Translations under genes and position numbers: made by a program | From: Micromonospora sp. HM5-17 | Lineage (GTDB): Bacteria > Actinomycetota > Actinomycetes > Mycobacteriales > Micromonosporaceae | DNA length: 64,000 nt | Direction of reading: 5' to 3' | Assembly (NCBI RefSeq): GCF_003762835.1 | Contig: NZ_RJWA01000007.1 | Location: forward strand, 1 to 64,000 | Part shown: positions 30,034-37,337 of the stretch, in pieces | Position numbering within the stretch: the stretch's first letter is position 1 | Layout: every line of letters begins with the position of its first letter | Notes under the pieces: generated by a model | Seen by the model: the letters and a program-made list of their open reading frames with translations, nothing else | What the model was told of the DNA's origin: nothing | The model's database searches: none

Positions 30034-30111
30034 TCAGTGGCGCCACGGGTACCGGCCGGCCATGCGGTCGAGCCGGAGGAGCCGGGCGATGCCGATCTTG
30101 ACGAGGGTCAT
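30034..30111 (-). CDS. 25-residue ORF upstream of a P450, candidate RiPP precursor
   Basis: A short ORF reading MTLVKIGIARLL at its start and GRYPWRH at its end. AGGAGG lies eight bases upstream of the ATG, one of the best ribosome binding sites in the window. The first ~19 residues could be an amphipathic, basic leader (Lys/Arg with Leu/Ile). The last seven hold Tyr21, Trp23 and His25 at every second position, which is the geometry that P450 macrocyclases join in biarylitides, cittilins and atropopeptides. The next gene is a P450. There is no homology evidence; an upstream coding leader for the P450 transcript is the main alternative. Confidence 0.55.
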   Translation of the reverse strand: MTLVKIGIARLLRLDRMAGRYPWRH

Positions 30112-30471
30112 TGCCACCACCTCCTGGTCAATCGAACGTGATCCACAGTGTCGTCTGAACAGCCCACATGACCTCAAGGGCTGCTCTGGACATTCGCGTC
30201 GATCGCTACTTCGGACGTTCCGGGAATGCTTACTGGTCGCCGGAATCACCGGCCGGTGGGTGAGATGGTTCTGCCGGGCGTCATCGTCCGTCGCGGCGTC
30301 GGGAGCAGGGGCGGAACGGGCGCGGGTAATTCGATGGCCCGGCCGGTGCGTCTGCGCCAGACTGTCGCTCGTGAATGCCTCGGAGCCGTGGACCCGCCCC
30401 GCCGCCGTCGCCACCCCGGCGCGGCGACAGCGCCGGTTTACCACGTCGGGTCCGGCCGCTGTGCCATTCCG
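30112..30471. other. Divergent intergenic region between peptide ORF and LysE-type gene
   Basis: 360 bases with no gene I can support. The 115 bases next to the peptide ORF are less GC-rich than the rest and must hold its promoter; TTGAGG and TTCAGA are candidate -35 elements but no convincing -10 follows. The part next to the LysE gene is GC-rich and open in frame with it, without a better start. Confidence 0.5.
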
Positions 30472-31098
30472 GTGACCGAGGCGCTGGTCGCCGGCCTGCT
30501 CGCCGGTTACGGCGTGGCCGTGCCGGTCGGTGCCATCGCGATTCTCGTCCTCGGGCTGACCGCCCGAACCTCGATCCGGGTCGGTGCCGCCGCCGCGCTC
30601 GGGGTCGCCACCGCCGACGGGCTCTACGCGGCCGTCGCGGTCCTCGGTGGTGCCGCGCTCTCCGGCCTGATCGAGTCGGTCGCCGGACCGCTGCGCGTGA
30701 TCGCCGTGGCCGTCCTGCTGCTCATCGCCGTCACCGGCGCGGTCGGCGCCATCCGGCACCGGCACGATCCCGGTCGCGCCGCCCGCACCGATCGCGGTCT
30801 CGACACCCCGGCCCGCGCCTACGCCGGCCTGCTGGCGCTGACCCTGCTCAACCCGATGACGATCCTCTACTTCGCCGCGCTGGTGCTTGGCCGGCGCACG
30901 GGCGCCGCGTGGCCGGCGACCGCGGAGGTGCTCTTCGTCCTCGCCGTCTTCGCCGCCTCGGCGAGCTGGCAGTTGCTGGTCGCGACCGGTGGTTCGCTGC
31001 TCGGTCGGATGCTGAGCGGGCCGCGGGGCAGACTCGTCACCGCGCTCGCGTCCAGCGCGCTGATCACGGCGCTCGCCGTCGGCATGCTGTTGAGCTGA
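30472..31098 (+). CDS. LysE/RhtB-family exporter
   Basis: 208 residues, about six membrane helices: LVAGLLAGYGVAVPVGAIAI at the start (the GxxxxxxPG-like first helix of the family), VGAAAALGVATADGLYAAVA, VIAVAVLLLIAVTGAVGA, then LALTLLNPMTILYFAALVL with the family NP motif, and two C-terminal helices. LysE-type proteins export amino acids or other small cations. GTG 30472 is chosen because the hydrophobic core begins there; no ribosome binding site is visible, and the frame is open upstream. It is divergent from the peptide-P450 pair; export of its product is only a guess. Confidence 0.85.
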   Translation: MTEALVAGLLAGYGVAVPVGAIAILVLGLTARTSIRVGAAAALGVATADGLYAAVAVLGGAALSGLIESVAGPLRVIAVAVLLLIAVTGAVGAIRHRHDPGRAARTDRGLDTPARAYAGLLALTLLNPMTILYFAALVLGRRTGAAWPATAEVLFVLAVFAASASWQLLVATGGSLLGRMLSGPRGRLVTALASSALITALAVGMLLS

Positions 31099-31299
31099 GT
31101 CGGCGGTGCCGCGCCGGCACGGCGTACGCCGTGGTCCCGGGTGGGTTCGGGTGGCCGGCCACCGTGGCGACGGGAGGCACGGGGGCGGGGTGCCGCGCCC
31201 CACCGACCCGACCGTCATCGCCCGTGCCGCCGTCGCCGCTGTGCGGAAAATGTGCGGCGGCCGGGCCAAGCTGTCGTCGTCCCGCCGCCGTGGGGTGGC

Positions 31300-32751
31300 A
31301 TGCCGTCGACCGCGCAGGAGCGCTCGTTGCCCTCACCCGCCCTGCCCACCCGCCCGTGGTGGCCGGGCCTGGCCACCCTCACCGCGCTGGGCCTGGTCCT
31401 GTCCTCCGCCACCCCGGCACACGCCGATGCCACCGCGGCACCCGCACCGCCCGGCTCCGCCGCTGTCTCCGCCGAGGTGACGGTCCCGGTCGAGGCCGAC
31501 ACCTACGTCGTGCGCGAGGCACCGCAGACGGCGTACGGCTCGGCGACGAAGCTCGCCGCCTCGAACTGGTCCACCCCGTGGCACTCGGAGATCTACCTCC
31601 GCTTTCCGACGCCGACGCCCCCGCCGGGCCAGCGGATCGCGGCGGCGCGGCTGGAGCTGACGTTCCAGAAGCTGACCCAGCAGCCGGCGGCGTTGGAACT
31701 GCGCGCGGTGGCCGGGTCGGGCTGGTCCGAGGCGATGACGTACGCGACCCGGCCCGGAACCGGCGCCGTGCTGGCCACCGCCGCGGTTCCCGCGCAGGGC
31801 ACCCCCGCGGTCGCCTTCGATGTCACGTCGGCGCTCCCGGCCGGCGGCTCCGTGTCGTTCGCGGTGACCAACCCGACCGCGCAGTCCGCCGGCGTCTTCC
31901 ACTCCCGCGAGTACGGCGTTGACGCGCCGCGGCTCGTGGTGTCGTACGCCCCAACCGGCGGCACCCGCTGCGGTGCCTCCTTCGCCCGGGAGAACGGCGA
32001 GACCTGGGCCGCCGCGCTCGCCCGCGAGGACAGCCTGTTCAACGGGCTGGACGCGGTGCGGTTCTTCCACGGCGGCCTGCCGCCGGCCTGGCCCGGCCCG
32101 CTCGACGTCGGGAACCGGCCGCTGGTGGTCTCCTTCAAGGGCAACGCCCGCGATTACGCGGCCGGCACGCACGACGCGCAGCTGCGGCAGTGGTTCGCCT
32201 CCGCACCGCGCGACCGGGACATCTACTGGGTCTACTACCACGAGCCGGAGGACAACATCCGCGACGGCGAGTTCACCGCCGCGGAGTACCGCGCGGCCTG
32301 GCGGCGGCTCGCGGGGCTGGCCGACGAGGCCGGGAACCCGCGGCTGCACGCCACGATGGTGCTGATGCAGTGGACCCTGGTCCCGGCCTCCGGCCGCAAC
32401 TGGCGGGACTACTACCCGGGCGACGGTGTGCTCGACGTCCTCGCCTGGGATGTCTACAACTACGACAGCACCGCGGCCAAGGGGGAGTACCTGACCCCGG
32501 CGAGCCTGCTCGATCCGGTGGTTGCGGCCAACACGTCGGTCGGGCTGCCGTTCGGCGTGGCCGAGCTCGGCAGCCACATCGCCGCCGGCGACGACGGGAC
32601 CCGCCGGGCCGCCTGGATCCGGGCGATGAACGACTACCTGGTGACCCACGGCTCACTGTGGAACCTCTGGTTCGACCACGCCTGGTCGACCGGTGACTAC
32701 CGGCTCCGCGACCCCGCCGGGCTGGCCGCCTGGCGCGAGTTCTGCTCCTGA
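31300..32751 (+). CDS. Secreted GH26-like protein with DNRLRE domain
   Basis: 483 residues. A Sec signal peptide covers about residues 1-42 (LATLTALGLVLSSATPAHA, then cleavage). Residues ~55-225 are a DNRLRE-type beta-sandwich: VEADTYVVREAPQTAYGSA ... SEIYLRF ... FHSREYG. Residues ~230-483 resemble a GH26 barrel: DIYWVYYHEPEDNI has the likely acid/base E315 and FGVAELGSH the likely nucleophile E422. GH26 enzymes cut mannans or mixed glucans; this branch is distant, so the substrate is unknown. ATG 31300 has only GGGGTGG nearby. The 200 bases upstream hold nothing else I can name. Confidence 0.8.
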   Translation: MPSTAQERSLPSPALPTRPWWPGLATLTALGLVLSSATPAHADATAAPAPPGSAAVSAEVTVPVEADTYVVREAPQTAYGSATKLAASNWSTPWHSEIYLRFPTPTPPPGQRIAAARLELTFQKLTQQPAALELRAVAGSGWSEAMTYATRPGTGAVLATAAVPAQGTPAVAFDVTSALPAGGSVSFAVTNPTAQSAGVFHSREYGVDAPRLVVSYAPTGGTRCGASFARENGETWAAALAREDSLFNGLDAVRFFHGGLPPAWPGPLDVGNRPLVVSFKGNARDYAAGTHDAQLRQWFASAPRDRDIYWVYYHEPEDNIRDGEFTAAEYRAAWRRLAGLADEAGNPRLHATMVLMQWTLVPASGRNWRDYYPGDGVLDVLAWDVYNYDSTAAKGEYLTPASLLDPVVAANTSVGLPFGVAELGSHIAAGDDGTRRAAWIRAMNDYLVTHGSLWNLWFDHAWSTGDYRLRDPAGLAAWREFCS

Positions 32752-32874
32752 GACCTGCCCGTCGACGCCGTCCCCCCGGGCGTCGCCGCGCCCCTGACCG
32801 CCGCTGCTCGCCCCCTGTGCGCGGCGGTCAGGGGCGATCGGGCGGGCCTGTGACGGGGCTGAGCCGGCGGTGCC

Positions 32875-32880
32875 GTACCG
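32875..32880 (+). promoter_or_regulatory. -10 box of a leaderless gene (acVLRF1)
   Basis: TACCGT is followed by seven bases and then GTG 32888. This is the same TAnnnT-N7-start layout seen at 19252, 21764 and 44043, and there is no ribosome binding site. It favours 32888 over the in-frame GTG at 32870, which would lie upstream of the expected transcript start. Confidence 0.5.
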
Positions 32881-32887
32881 TCACGGC

Positions 32888-33553
32888 GTGCGTAGTCGTC
32901 CCGCCGCCGGCGGCGGCCGGTGGGTGGAGGTGCCGCCGGCCCGCCTGGCCCGGTGGCTCGACACCTTCGCGACCCGGCACGGGGCGCCGGAGGTGCGCCC
33001 CGGAGCGGACGGGCTGCGGCTGACGGCGCCGGATGGTGCCGTCGCCCTCCTGTACCCGCCGCCGGGGGCGCCGGCCGCTCGCGACCTGCCCGGCTTCCTG
33101 GCCGCGGCCGAGCAGCCGCGCCGGCTCGGCCTGCTGCTGGCCCGCCGCGGCGCCGTCGCGGTCGGGATCGCCGACGGTGAGCGGCTCGTCGCCTCCAAGG
33201 TGGAGACGCGGTACGTGCAGAGCCGAACCGCCGCTGGCGGCTGGTCCCAGCAGCGGTTCGCCCGCCGCCGGGAGAACCAGGCGAAGGCCGCCGCGGGTGA
33301 CGCGGCGGATCTGGTCGTCCGGCTGCTGCTGCCCGAGGCCGGTACGCTCGCCGCGCTGGTGACCGGTGGTGACCGGCGCACCCTGGAGGCGATCCTGGCC
33401 GATCGGCGGCTGGCACCGCTGGCGACGTTGCGGGCCGAGCGGGTGCTCGACGTCCCCGAGCCCCGGTACGCGGTCCTGGTCGACGCCGTCGCCGCCGCCC
33501 GGGCGGTCCCGGTCCTGGTCCGCGACCCGGCGCCACCCGGCCCCGAGTCCTGA
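32888..33553 (+). CDS. Actinobacterial Vms1-like release factor 1 (acVLRF1) peptidyl-tRNA hydrolase
   Basis: 221 residues. The eRF1/VLRF1 fold is recognised from WVEVPPARLARWLDTFATRHG at the start (given here in part: WVEVPPARLARWLDTF), VETRYVQSRTAAGGWSQQRF with the catalytic-loop Gly/Gln pair (GGWSQQ), then RRENQAKAAAGDAADLV and the C-terminal LDVPEPRYAVLVDAV. Family members are proposed to release nascent chains from stalled ribosomal large subunits, as eukaryotic Vms1/ANKZF1 does. It stands alone between a secreted hydrolase and an ABC-F gene. The family call is from memory of the annotated actinobacterial proteins. Confidence 0.8.
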   Translation: MRSRPAAGGGRWVEVPPARLARWLDTFATRHGAPEVRPGADGLRLTAPDGAVALLYPPPGAPAARDLPGFLAAAEQPRRLGLLLARRGAVAVGIADGERLVASKVETRYVQSRTAAGGWSQQRFARRRENQAKAAAGDAADLVVRLLLPEAGTLAALVTGGDRRTLEAILADRRLAPLATLRAERVLDVPEPRYAVLVDAVAAARAVPVLVRDPAPPGPES

Positions 33554-33800
33554 GCCCGGCGCCGCCCCGCGTACCGGGCTGCTCCCCGAGCGGGCCGAGA
33601 GCGGAGTCGGCCCCGCCTCGCCACCGGCGCGCAGCAGCAGGTCCGGGCCGCCGCCGGGCCGACCTCGTCCTGGACGACGTGACGGTGTCGCGCCGGCGTG
33701 CGCTCCCCGTACACCCACCCGGGTGCGACCGGGAACGCTCAGCGATCTTGACCCGTATTCCGCGGGCGAGGGCATCACCCGACCCGGTACACTCGGCTTC

Positions 33801-33821
33801 GTGCTGCTCTGCGAAGGCTGA
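33801..33821 (+). CDS. Possible leaderless 6-codon upstream ORF of the ABC-F gene
   Basis: GTG 33801 reads V-L-L-C-E-G and then TGA. TACACT (33788-33793) sits exactly seven bases before it, the leaderless layout used by several genes here. Its last codons form the left arm of a 10-bp stem with sequence just upstream of the ABC-F start. This looks like a leader ORF, but such a short one can arise by chance. Confidence 0.35.
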   Translation: MLLCEG

Positions 33822-33884
33822 CACGCCCCGAGCCGACGGAGCCTCCGGCCCGCCGGCTTGTTCGTGTGCCCTGAGTCAGCCTTC
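33813..33884 (+). promoter_or_regulatory. Stem-loop leader of the ABC-F gene
   Basis: GAAGGCTGAC (33813-33822) pairs perfectly with GTCAGCCTTC (33875-33884). Between them is an inner GC hairpin CCGGC (33845-33849) / GCCGG (33852-33856). The right arm ends 24 bases before ATG 33909. The left arm overlaps the end of the short upstream ORF. Together with the -10 box, the layout suits translation-dependent attenuation. The rest of 33554-33908 carries no gene I can support. Confidence 0.5.
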
Positions 33885-33908
33885 AATCCCGAGAGCGAGT
33901 TCGTCGAA

Positions 33909-35516
33909 ATGATCACTGCCACCGGTCTGGAGCTTCGTGCCGGCGCCCGGATCCTGCTCTCCGACACCACGCTGCGGGTCCAGCCCGGCGACCGGATCGG
34001 CCTGGTCGGCCGCAACGGGGCCGGCAAGACCACCACCCTGAAGGTACTGGCCGGCGAGGCTCAGCCGTACGCCGGGCAGATCGACCGGCGTGGCCCGGTC
34101 GGCTACCTGCCGCAGGATCCCCGGACCGGCGACCTCGAGGTCACGGCCCGGGACCGGGTCCTCTCCGCCCGCGGCCTCGACGTGCTGATGGCGCAGATGA
34201 AGGAGCTCGAGCAGCGGCTCGCCGACGGCGCGACGGACGAGAAGCTGGTCCGCCGGTACGGCGCTCTCGAAGACCAGTTCGCCTCGCTCGGCGGGTACGC
34301 CGCCGAGGCCGAGGCGGCCCGGATCTGCGCCAACCTCGGCCTGCCGGACCGGGTCCTCGGGCAGCCCATCGGGACCCTCTCCGGCGGGCAGCGCCGCCGG
34401 GTCGAACTGGCCCGGATCCTGTTTCGGGACGCGGCGGCGAACGGCGGCGGAATCCTGCTGCTGGACGAGCCGACCAACCACCTCGACGCCGACTCGATCA
34501 CCTGGCTGCGTGGCTTCCTCGCCGGGCACAAGGGCGGTCTGGTCGTGATCAGCCACGACGCCGGCCTGCTGGAGGCGGTGGTCAACAAGGTCTGGTTCCT
34601 GGACGCCACCCGATCGGTGGTGGACGTCTACAACGTCGGCTGGAAGACGTATCTGGAACAGCGGGAGACCGACGAGCGGCGCCGCCGCCGGGAGCGGGCC
34701 AATGCCGAGAGGAAGGCGGGGGCGCTGCTGGCCCAGGCGGACAAGATGCGGGCGAAGGCGACCAAGGCCGTCGCCGCGCAGAACATGGTCCGGCGGGCCG
34801 AGCGGCTCCTCGCCGGGCTGGAGGAGGAACGCGTCGCCGACAAGGTGGCCAAGGTCCGGTTCCCGAACCCGGCGCCGTGTGGCAAGACCCCACTGACCGC
34901 CACCGGGCTGTCGAAGTCGTACGGCTCGCTGGAGATCTTCACCGACGTCAACGTGGCGGTCGACCGCGGCTCCCGGGTGGCGATCCTCGGGCTGAACGGC
35001 GCCGGCAAGACGACGCTGCTGCGGATCCTCGCCGGCCTGCTCGAACCGGACACCGGGGAGGTCCGGCCGGGGCACGGACTGCGGCTGGGCTACTACGCCC
35101 AGGAGCACGAGACGCTGGACGTGGAGCGGAGCGTCCTCGACCACATGCGCAGCGCCGCTCCCGAGCAGTCCGACACCGACCTGCGCAAGATCCTCGGCGC
35201 GTTCCTCTTCTTCGGCGACGACGTGGACAAGCCGGCCGGGGTGCTCTCCGGCGGGGAGAAGACCCGGCTGGCGCTCGCCATGCTGGTCTGCTCCGGGGCG
35301 AACGTGCTGCTGCTGGACGAGCCGACCAACAACCTCGACCCGATGAGCCGGGAGCAGGTGCTCGACGCCATCGCTCGCTACCCCGGGGCGATCGTGCTGG
35401 TCACGCACGATCCGGGGGCGGTGACGGCGCTCAAGCCGGACCGGGCGATCCTGCTGCCCGACGGTGACGAGGACGCCTGGAGCGACGACCTGCTCGAACT
35501 CGTCGAGCTGGCCTGA
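33909..35516 (+). CDS. ABC-F family ATPase
   Basis: 535 residues with two ABC domains and no membrane segment. Domain 1: Walker A GRNGAGKTT (residues ~34-42), signature LSGGQRRRVELAR, Walker B ILLLDEPTNHLD. A ~75-residue basic/helical linker follows (RRRRERANAERKAGALLAQ). Domain 2: GLNGAGKTT, LSGGEKTRLALA, VLLLDEPTNNLD. ABC-F proteins act on the ribosome, either as translation factors (EttA-like) or in antibiotic resistance. This short-linker soluble form is widespread in actinobacteria, so housekeeping is more likely. ATG 33909 gives MITATGLELRAG; the frame is open 17 codons upstream. Confidence 0.93.
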   Translation: MITATGLELRAGARILLSDTTLRVQPGDRIGLVGRNGAGKTTTLKVLAGEAQPYAGQIDRRGPVGYLPQDPRTGDLEVTARDRVLSARGLDVLMAQMKELEQRLADGATDEKLVRRYGALEDQFASLGGYAAEAEAARICANLGLPDRVLGQPIGTLSGGQRRRVELARILFRDAAANGGGILLLDEPTNHLDADSITWLRGFLAGHKGGLVVISHDAGLLEAVVNKVWFLDATRSVVDVYNVGWKTYLEQRETDERRRRRERANAERKAGALLAQADKMRAKATKAVAAQNMVRRAERLLAGLEEERVADKVAKVRFPNPAPCGKTPLTATGLSKSYGSLEIFTDVNVAVDRGSRVAILGLNGAGKTTLLRILAGLLEPDTGEVRPGHGLRLGYYAQEHETLDVERSVLDHMRSAAPEQSDTDLRKILGAFLFFGDDVDKPAGVLSGGEKTRLALAMLVCSGANVLLLDEPTNNLDPMSREQVLDAIARYPGAIVLVTHDPGAVTALKPDRAILLPDGDEDAWSDDLLELVELA

Positions 35517-35559
35517 CCCCACCGCCATCGGGCCACCCCCGTCACGGCCGACCGGCCGG

Positions 35560-35774
35560 GCGGCCATGACGCTGGCGGCGACCGGCACGCCGATTCCGAG
35601 GCACCGACCGACGACGATCTGCCAGCCATGTGGACGCCCGACGCCGCGCGAGGAGACGAAGAGCACCGTCAGTACGTCAATGTCGTCGACGGGGGTGGCC
35701 GCGACGGTTGCCGGGGCGGCCGGCACGGTGGCGAGTTGATCCGCCACAGGCGTCGGCGTACGCGGTGCCACCAT
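35560..35774 (-). pseudogene. Possible remnant of a CadD-like cadmium-resistance transporter
   Basis: From an ATG at 35774 the minus strand reads a protein with VDDIDVLTVLFVSSRGVGRP followed by HGWQIVVGRCLGIGVPVAAS. This resembles the first two helices of the CadD/LysE-like family (NIDDLxVLTLLF ... WQIVxGQYLGF). After about 70 residues the likeness ends and the frame runs into the antisense of the ABC-F gene. Third-position GC looks lower than in neighbouring genes. It is best read as a truncated relic. The family match is from memory and the fragment is short. Confidence 0.35.
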
Positions 35775-36074
35775 TCCGTGGTATCCACAGGTCTGAATCC
35801 GAGTGGCGGTGGGAAGGTGGCCGGCTAGGGCAAAAAGTTGCCAGTCGGCGGACGGAACTCGACAGTTGGTTACGCCGGCGCTCCGAACGGCGGAAGGATT
35901 CATGGCCGAGCGCGAGCCGAAAGGCGACTGACGGGCGGAAACACCGGACCGGTGGACGGCACGAACCCGGCCCGGACCGCGTCGTGGACCCGGCCGCGGG
36001 CGCAATCACTCAATCGGGAAACTGACACTGCTGTGCGTGTCGGTTGGCGAAGAGTTGATATCTAGCGCATGATC

Positions 36075-36110
36075 GTTCGAGGCGGTCTAATAGGTGGGAC
36101 CGTATCGAAC
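36075..36110 (+). promoter_or_regulatory. Nested inverted repeat before the small HTH gene
   Basis: GTTCGA (36075-36080) and TCGAAC (36105-36110) form the outer arms; CGGTC (36083-36087) and GACCG (36098-36102) form the inner arms, separated by two mismatched bases on each side and a 10-base AT-rich loop. It ends 28 bases before ATG 36139. It could be a 5' hairpin or an operator for the encoded DNA-binding protein. Confidence 0.6.
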
Positions 36111-36138
36111 CGCACAGTCTGGGACGTGAGGAATCAAC

Positions 36139-36366
36139 ATGGCAGCCACTGGCACAGCCACCAGCACTGAGAAGGGTCGCCGGATCGTCGGGGCCGAGCG
36201 CCAGACGCTCGCCAAGGACCTGGTCAAGCGGTATACCTCCGGCGAAAGCATCCGCGCCCTGGCGGCCTCGACCGGCCGTTCCTACGGGTTCATCCACCGG
36301 GTGCTCACCGAGTCCGGTGTACAGCTCCGTCAGCGCGGCGGCGCGCGCCGTCGGAAGAAGGCGTGA
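36139..36366 (+). CDS. Small helix-turn-helix protein, conserved in actinobacteria
   Basis: 75 residues. A Thr/Ser/Lys-rich start (MAATGTATSTEKGRR) is followed by one helix-turn-helix: LAKDLVKRYTSGESIRALA, ASTGRSYGFIHRVLTESG, then a basic Arg/Gly/Lys tail (RQRGGARRRKKA). I recognise it as a highly conserved actinobacterial protein annotated only as helix-turn-helix; its targets are unknown to me. GAGGAA precedes the ATG by seven bases. A large nested hairpin lies in its upstream region, which suggests self-control or mRNA-level control. Confidence 0.88.
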   Translation: MAATGTATSTEKGRRIVGAERQTLAKDLVKRYTSGESIRALAASTGRSYGFIHRVLTESGVQLRQRGGARRRKKA

Positions 36367-36412
36367 CCCGCGCAGCAGCCTGGTCCGGACCCATCCGGCG
36401 GTGGATTCATTC

Positions 36413-37192
36413 GTGACCGCTGGCGTACGACTGAATTGCGACGGGCCGGTCGCGACACTGACGTTGTGCCGGCCCGACGTACTCAACGCGCAGACGCCCG
36501 AGATGTGGCGGGCGATGCGAGAGTTCTCCCGTCAGCTGCCGGGAGACGTGCGGGTTGTCGTGGTGCGAGGCGAGGGCCGGGCCTTTTCCGCGGGGCTCGA
36601 CCTCTCGGCGGTCACCGGCCCGGGCCGGGCGGGCGGAACCCAGCCCCCCGGCCTGCTGGCCGAGTTGGCCGCGCTCACCCCGGAGGAGTGCGCCGCACGC
36701 CTCGCGGAGTTCCAGGAAGGATTCACCTGGCTGCACCGGCCCGACCTGATCTCGATCGCGGCGGTGCAGGGTCACGCCGTCGGCGCCGGTTTCCAACTCG
36801 CGCTCGCCTGTGATCTGCGGGTGTTGGCCGACGACACGACGTTTTCCATGTCCGAGGTGACGCTCGGCCTGGTCCCCGACCTCGCTGGGACGCACCGGCT
36901 GGTGGAGCTCGTCGGGTACGCCCGCGCGCTGGAACTCTGCGTCACCGGCCGGCGGATCGACGCGGCCGAGGCAGAGCGGCTCGGCCTGGCAACCCTGGTC
37001 GTGCCCCGTACCGACCTCGACGCGGCCGTCCGGGACCTGACCGCGGCGATCCTCGCCAGCGACCGAAACGCGGTGGTGGAGATCAAGGCGCTGCTGGCCG
37101 GGGCGGCCGGACGTACCCCGGCCGCGCAGCAGCGGGCCGAGCGGGAGGCGCAGACCCGACGCATCCGTGATCTTGTCGGACTGGGTGAATAG
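36413..37192 (+). CDS. Enoyl-CoA hydratase/isomerase family protein
   Basis: 259 residues of crotonase fold. The oxyanion-hole segments are GEGRAFSAGLDLSAVTG (residues ~53-69) and IAAVQGHAVGAGFQLALACD (~120-139); MSEVTLGLVPDLAGTHRL follows. The position of the second catalytic Glu of true hydratases is Asp here (VPDLAGTHRL), as in isomerase-like members, so the reaction is not certain. GTG 36413 gives the usual length; GTG 36401 is also in frame. No fatty-acid genes are nearby. The 145 bases to the next gene hold its ribosome binding site only. Confidence 0.9.
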   Translation: MTAGVRLNCDGPVATLTLCRPDVLNAQTPEMWRAMREFSRQLPGDVRVVVVRGEGRAFSAGLDLSAVTGPGRAGGTQPPGLLAELAALTPEECAARLAEFQEGFTWLHRPDLISIAAVQGHAVGAGFQLALACDLRVLADDTTFSMSEVTLGLVPDLAGTHRLVELVGYARALELCVTGRRIDAAEAERLGLATLVVPRTDLDAAVRDLTAAILASDRNAVVEIKALLAGAAGRTPAAQQRAEREAQTRRIRDLVGLGE

Positions 37193-37337
37193 GGTGGAGG
37201 CGGACGCCAGACGGCGTCCGTGCGACTCCGGTCTCGGCGGGCGGGGGCGGCTTCCGCCACGCGGGCGAACGTACGTTCGGGGAAGATCCCGACCGCCACT
37301 CCCGTTGTCGTAGTCGTCGGAGAGTGGGAGGTCGTGC

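Larger units (their letters stand above)
35517..36138. other. 622-base non-coding stretch with decayed gene fragment
   Basis: No intact gene. The left part contains, on the minus strand, a fragment resembling a cadmium-resistance-type transporter (listed separately). The right part (35830-36070) is somewhat less GC-rich and leads into the promoter and 5' hairpin of the small HTH gene; TTGATA (36054-36059) and CATGAT (36069-36074) could be its -35 and -10. Confidence 0.5.

Noticed and set aside
33876-36005. 709-codon minus-strand frame spanning the ABC-F gene and the gap after it
   Set aside because: Most of it is antisense to ABC-F; only the 35560-35774 part shows any protein likeness and is reported separately as a relic.
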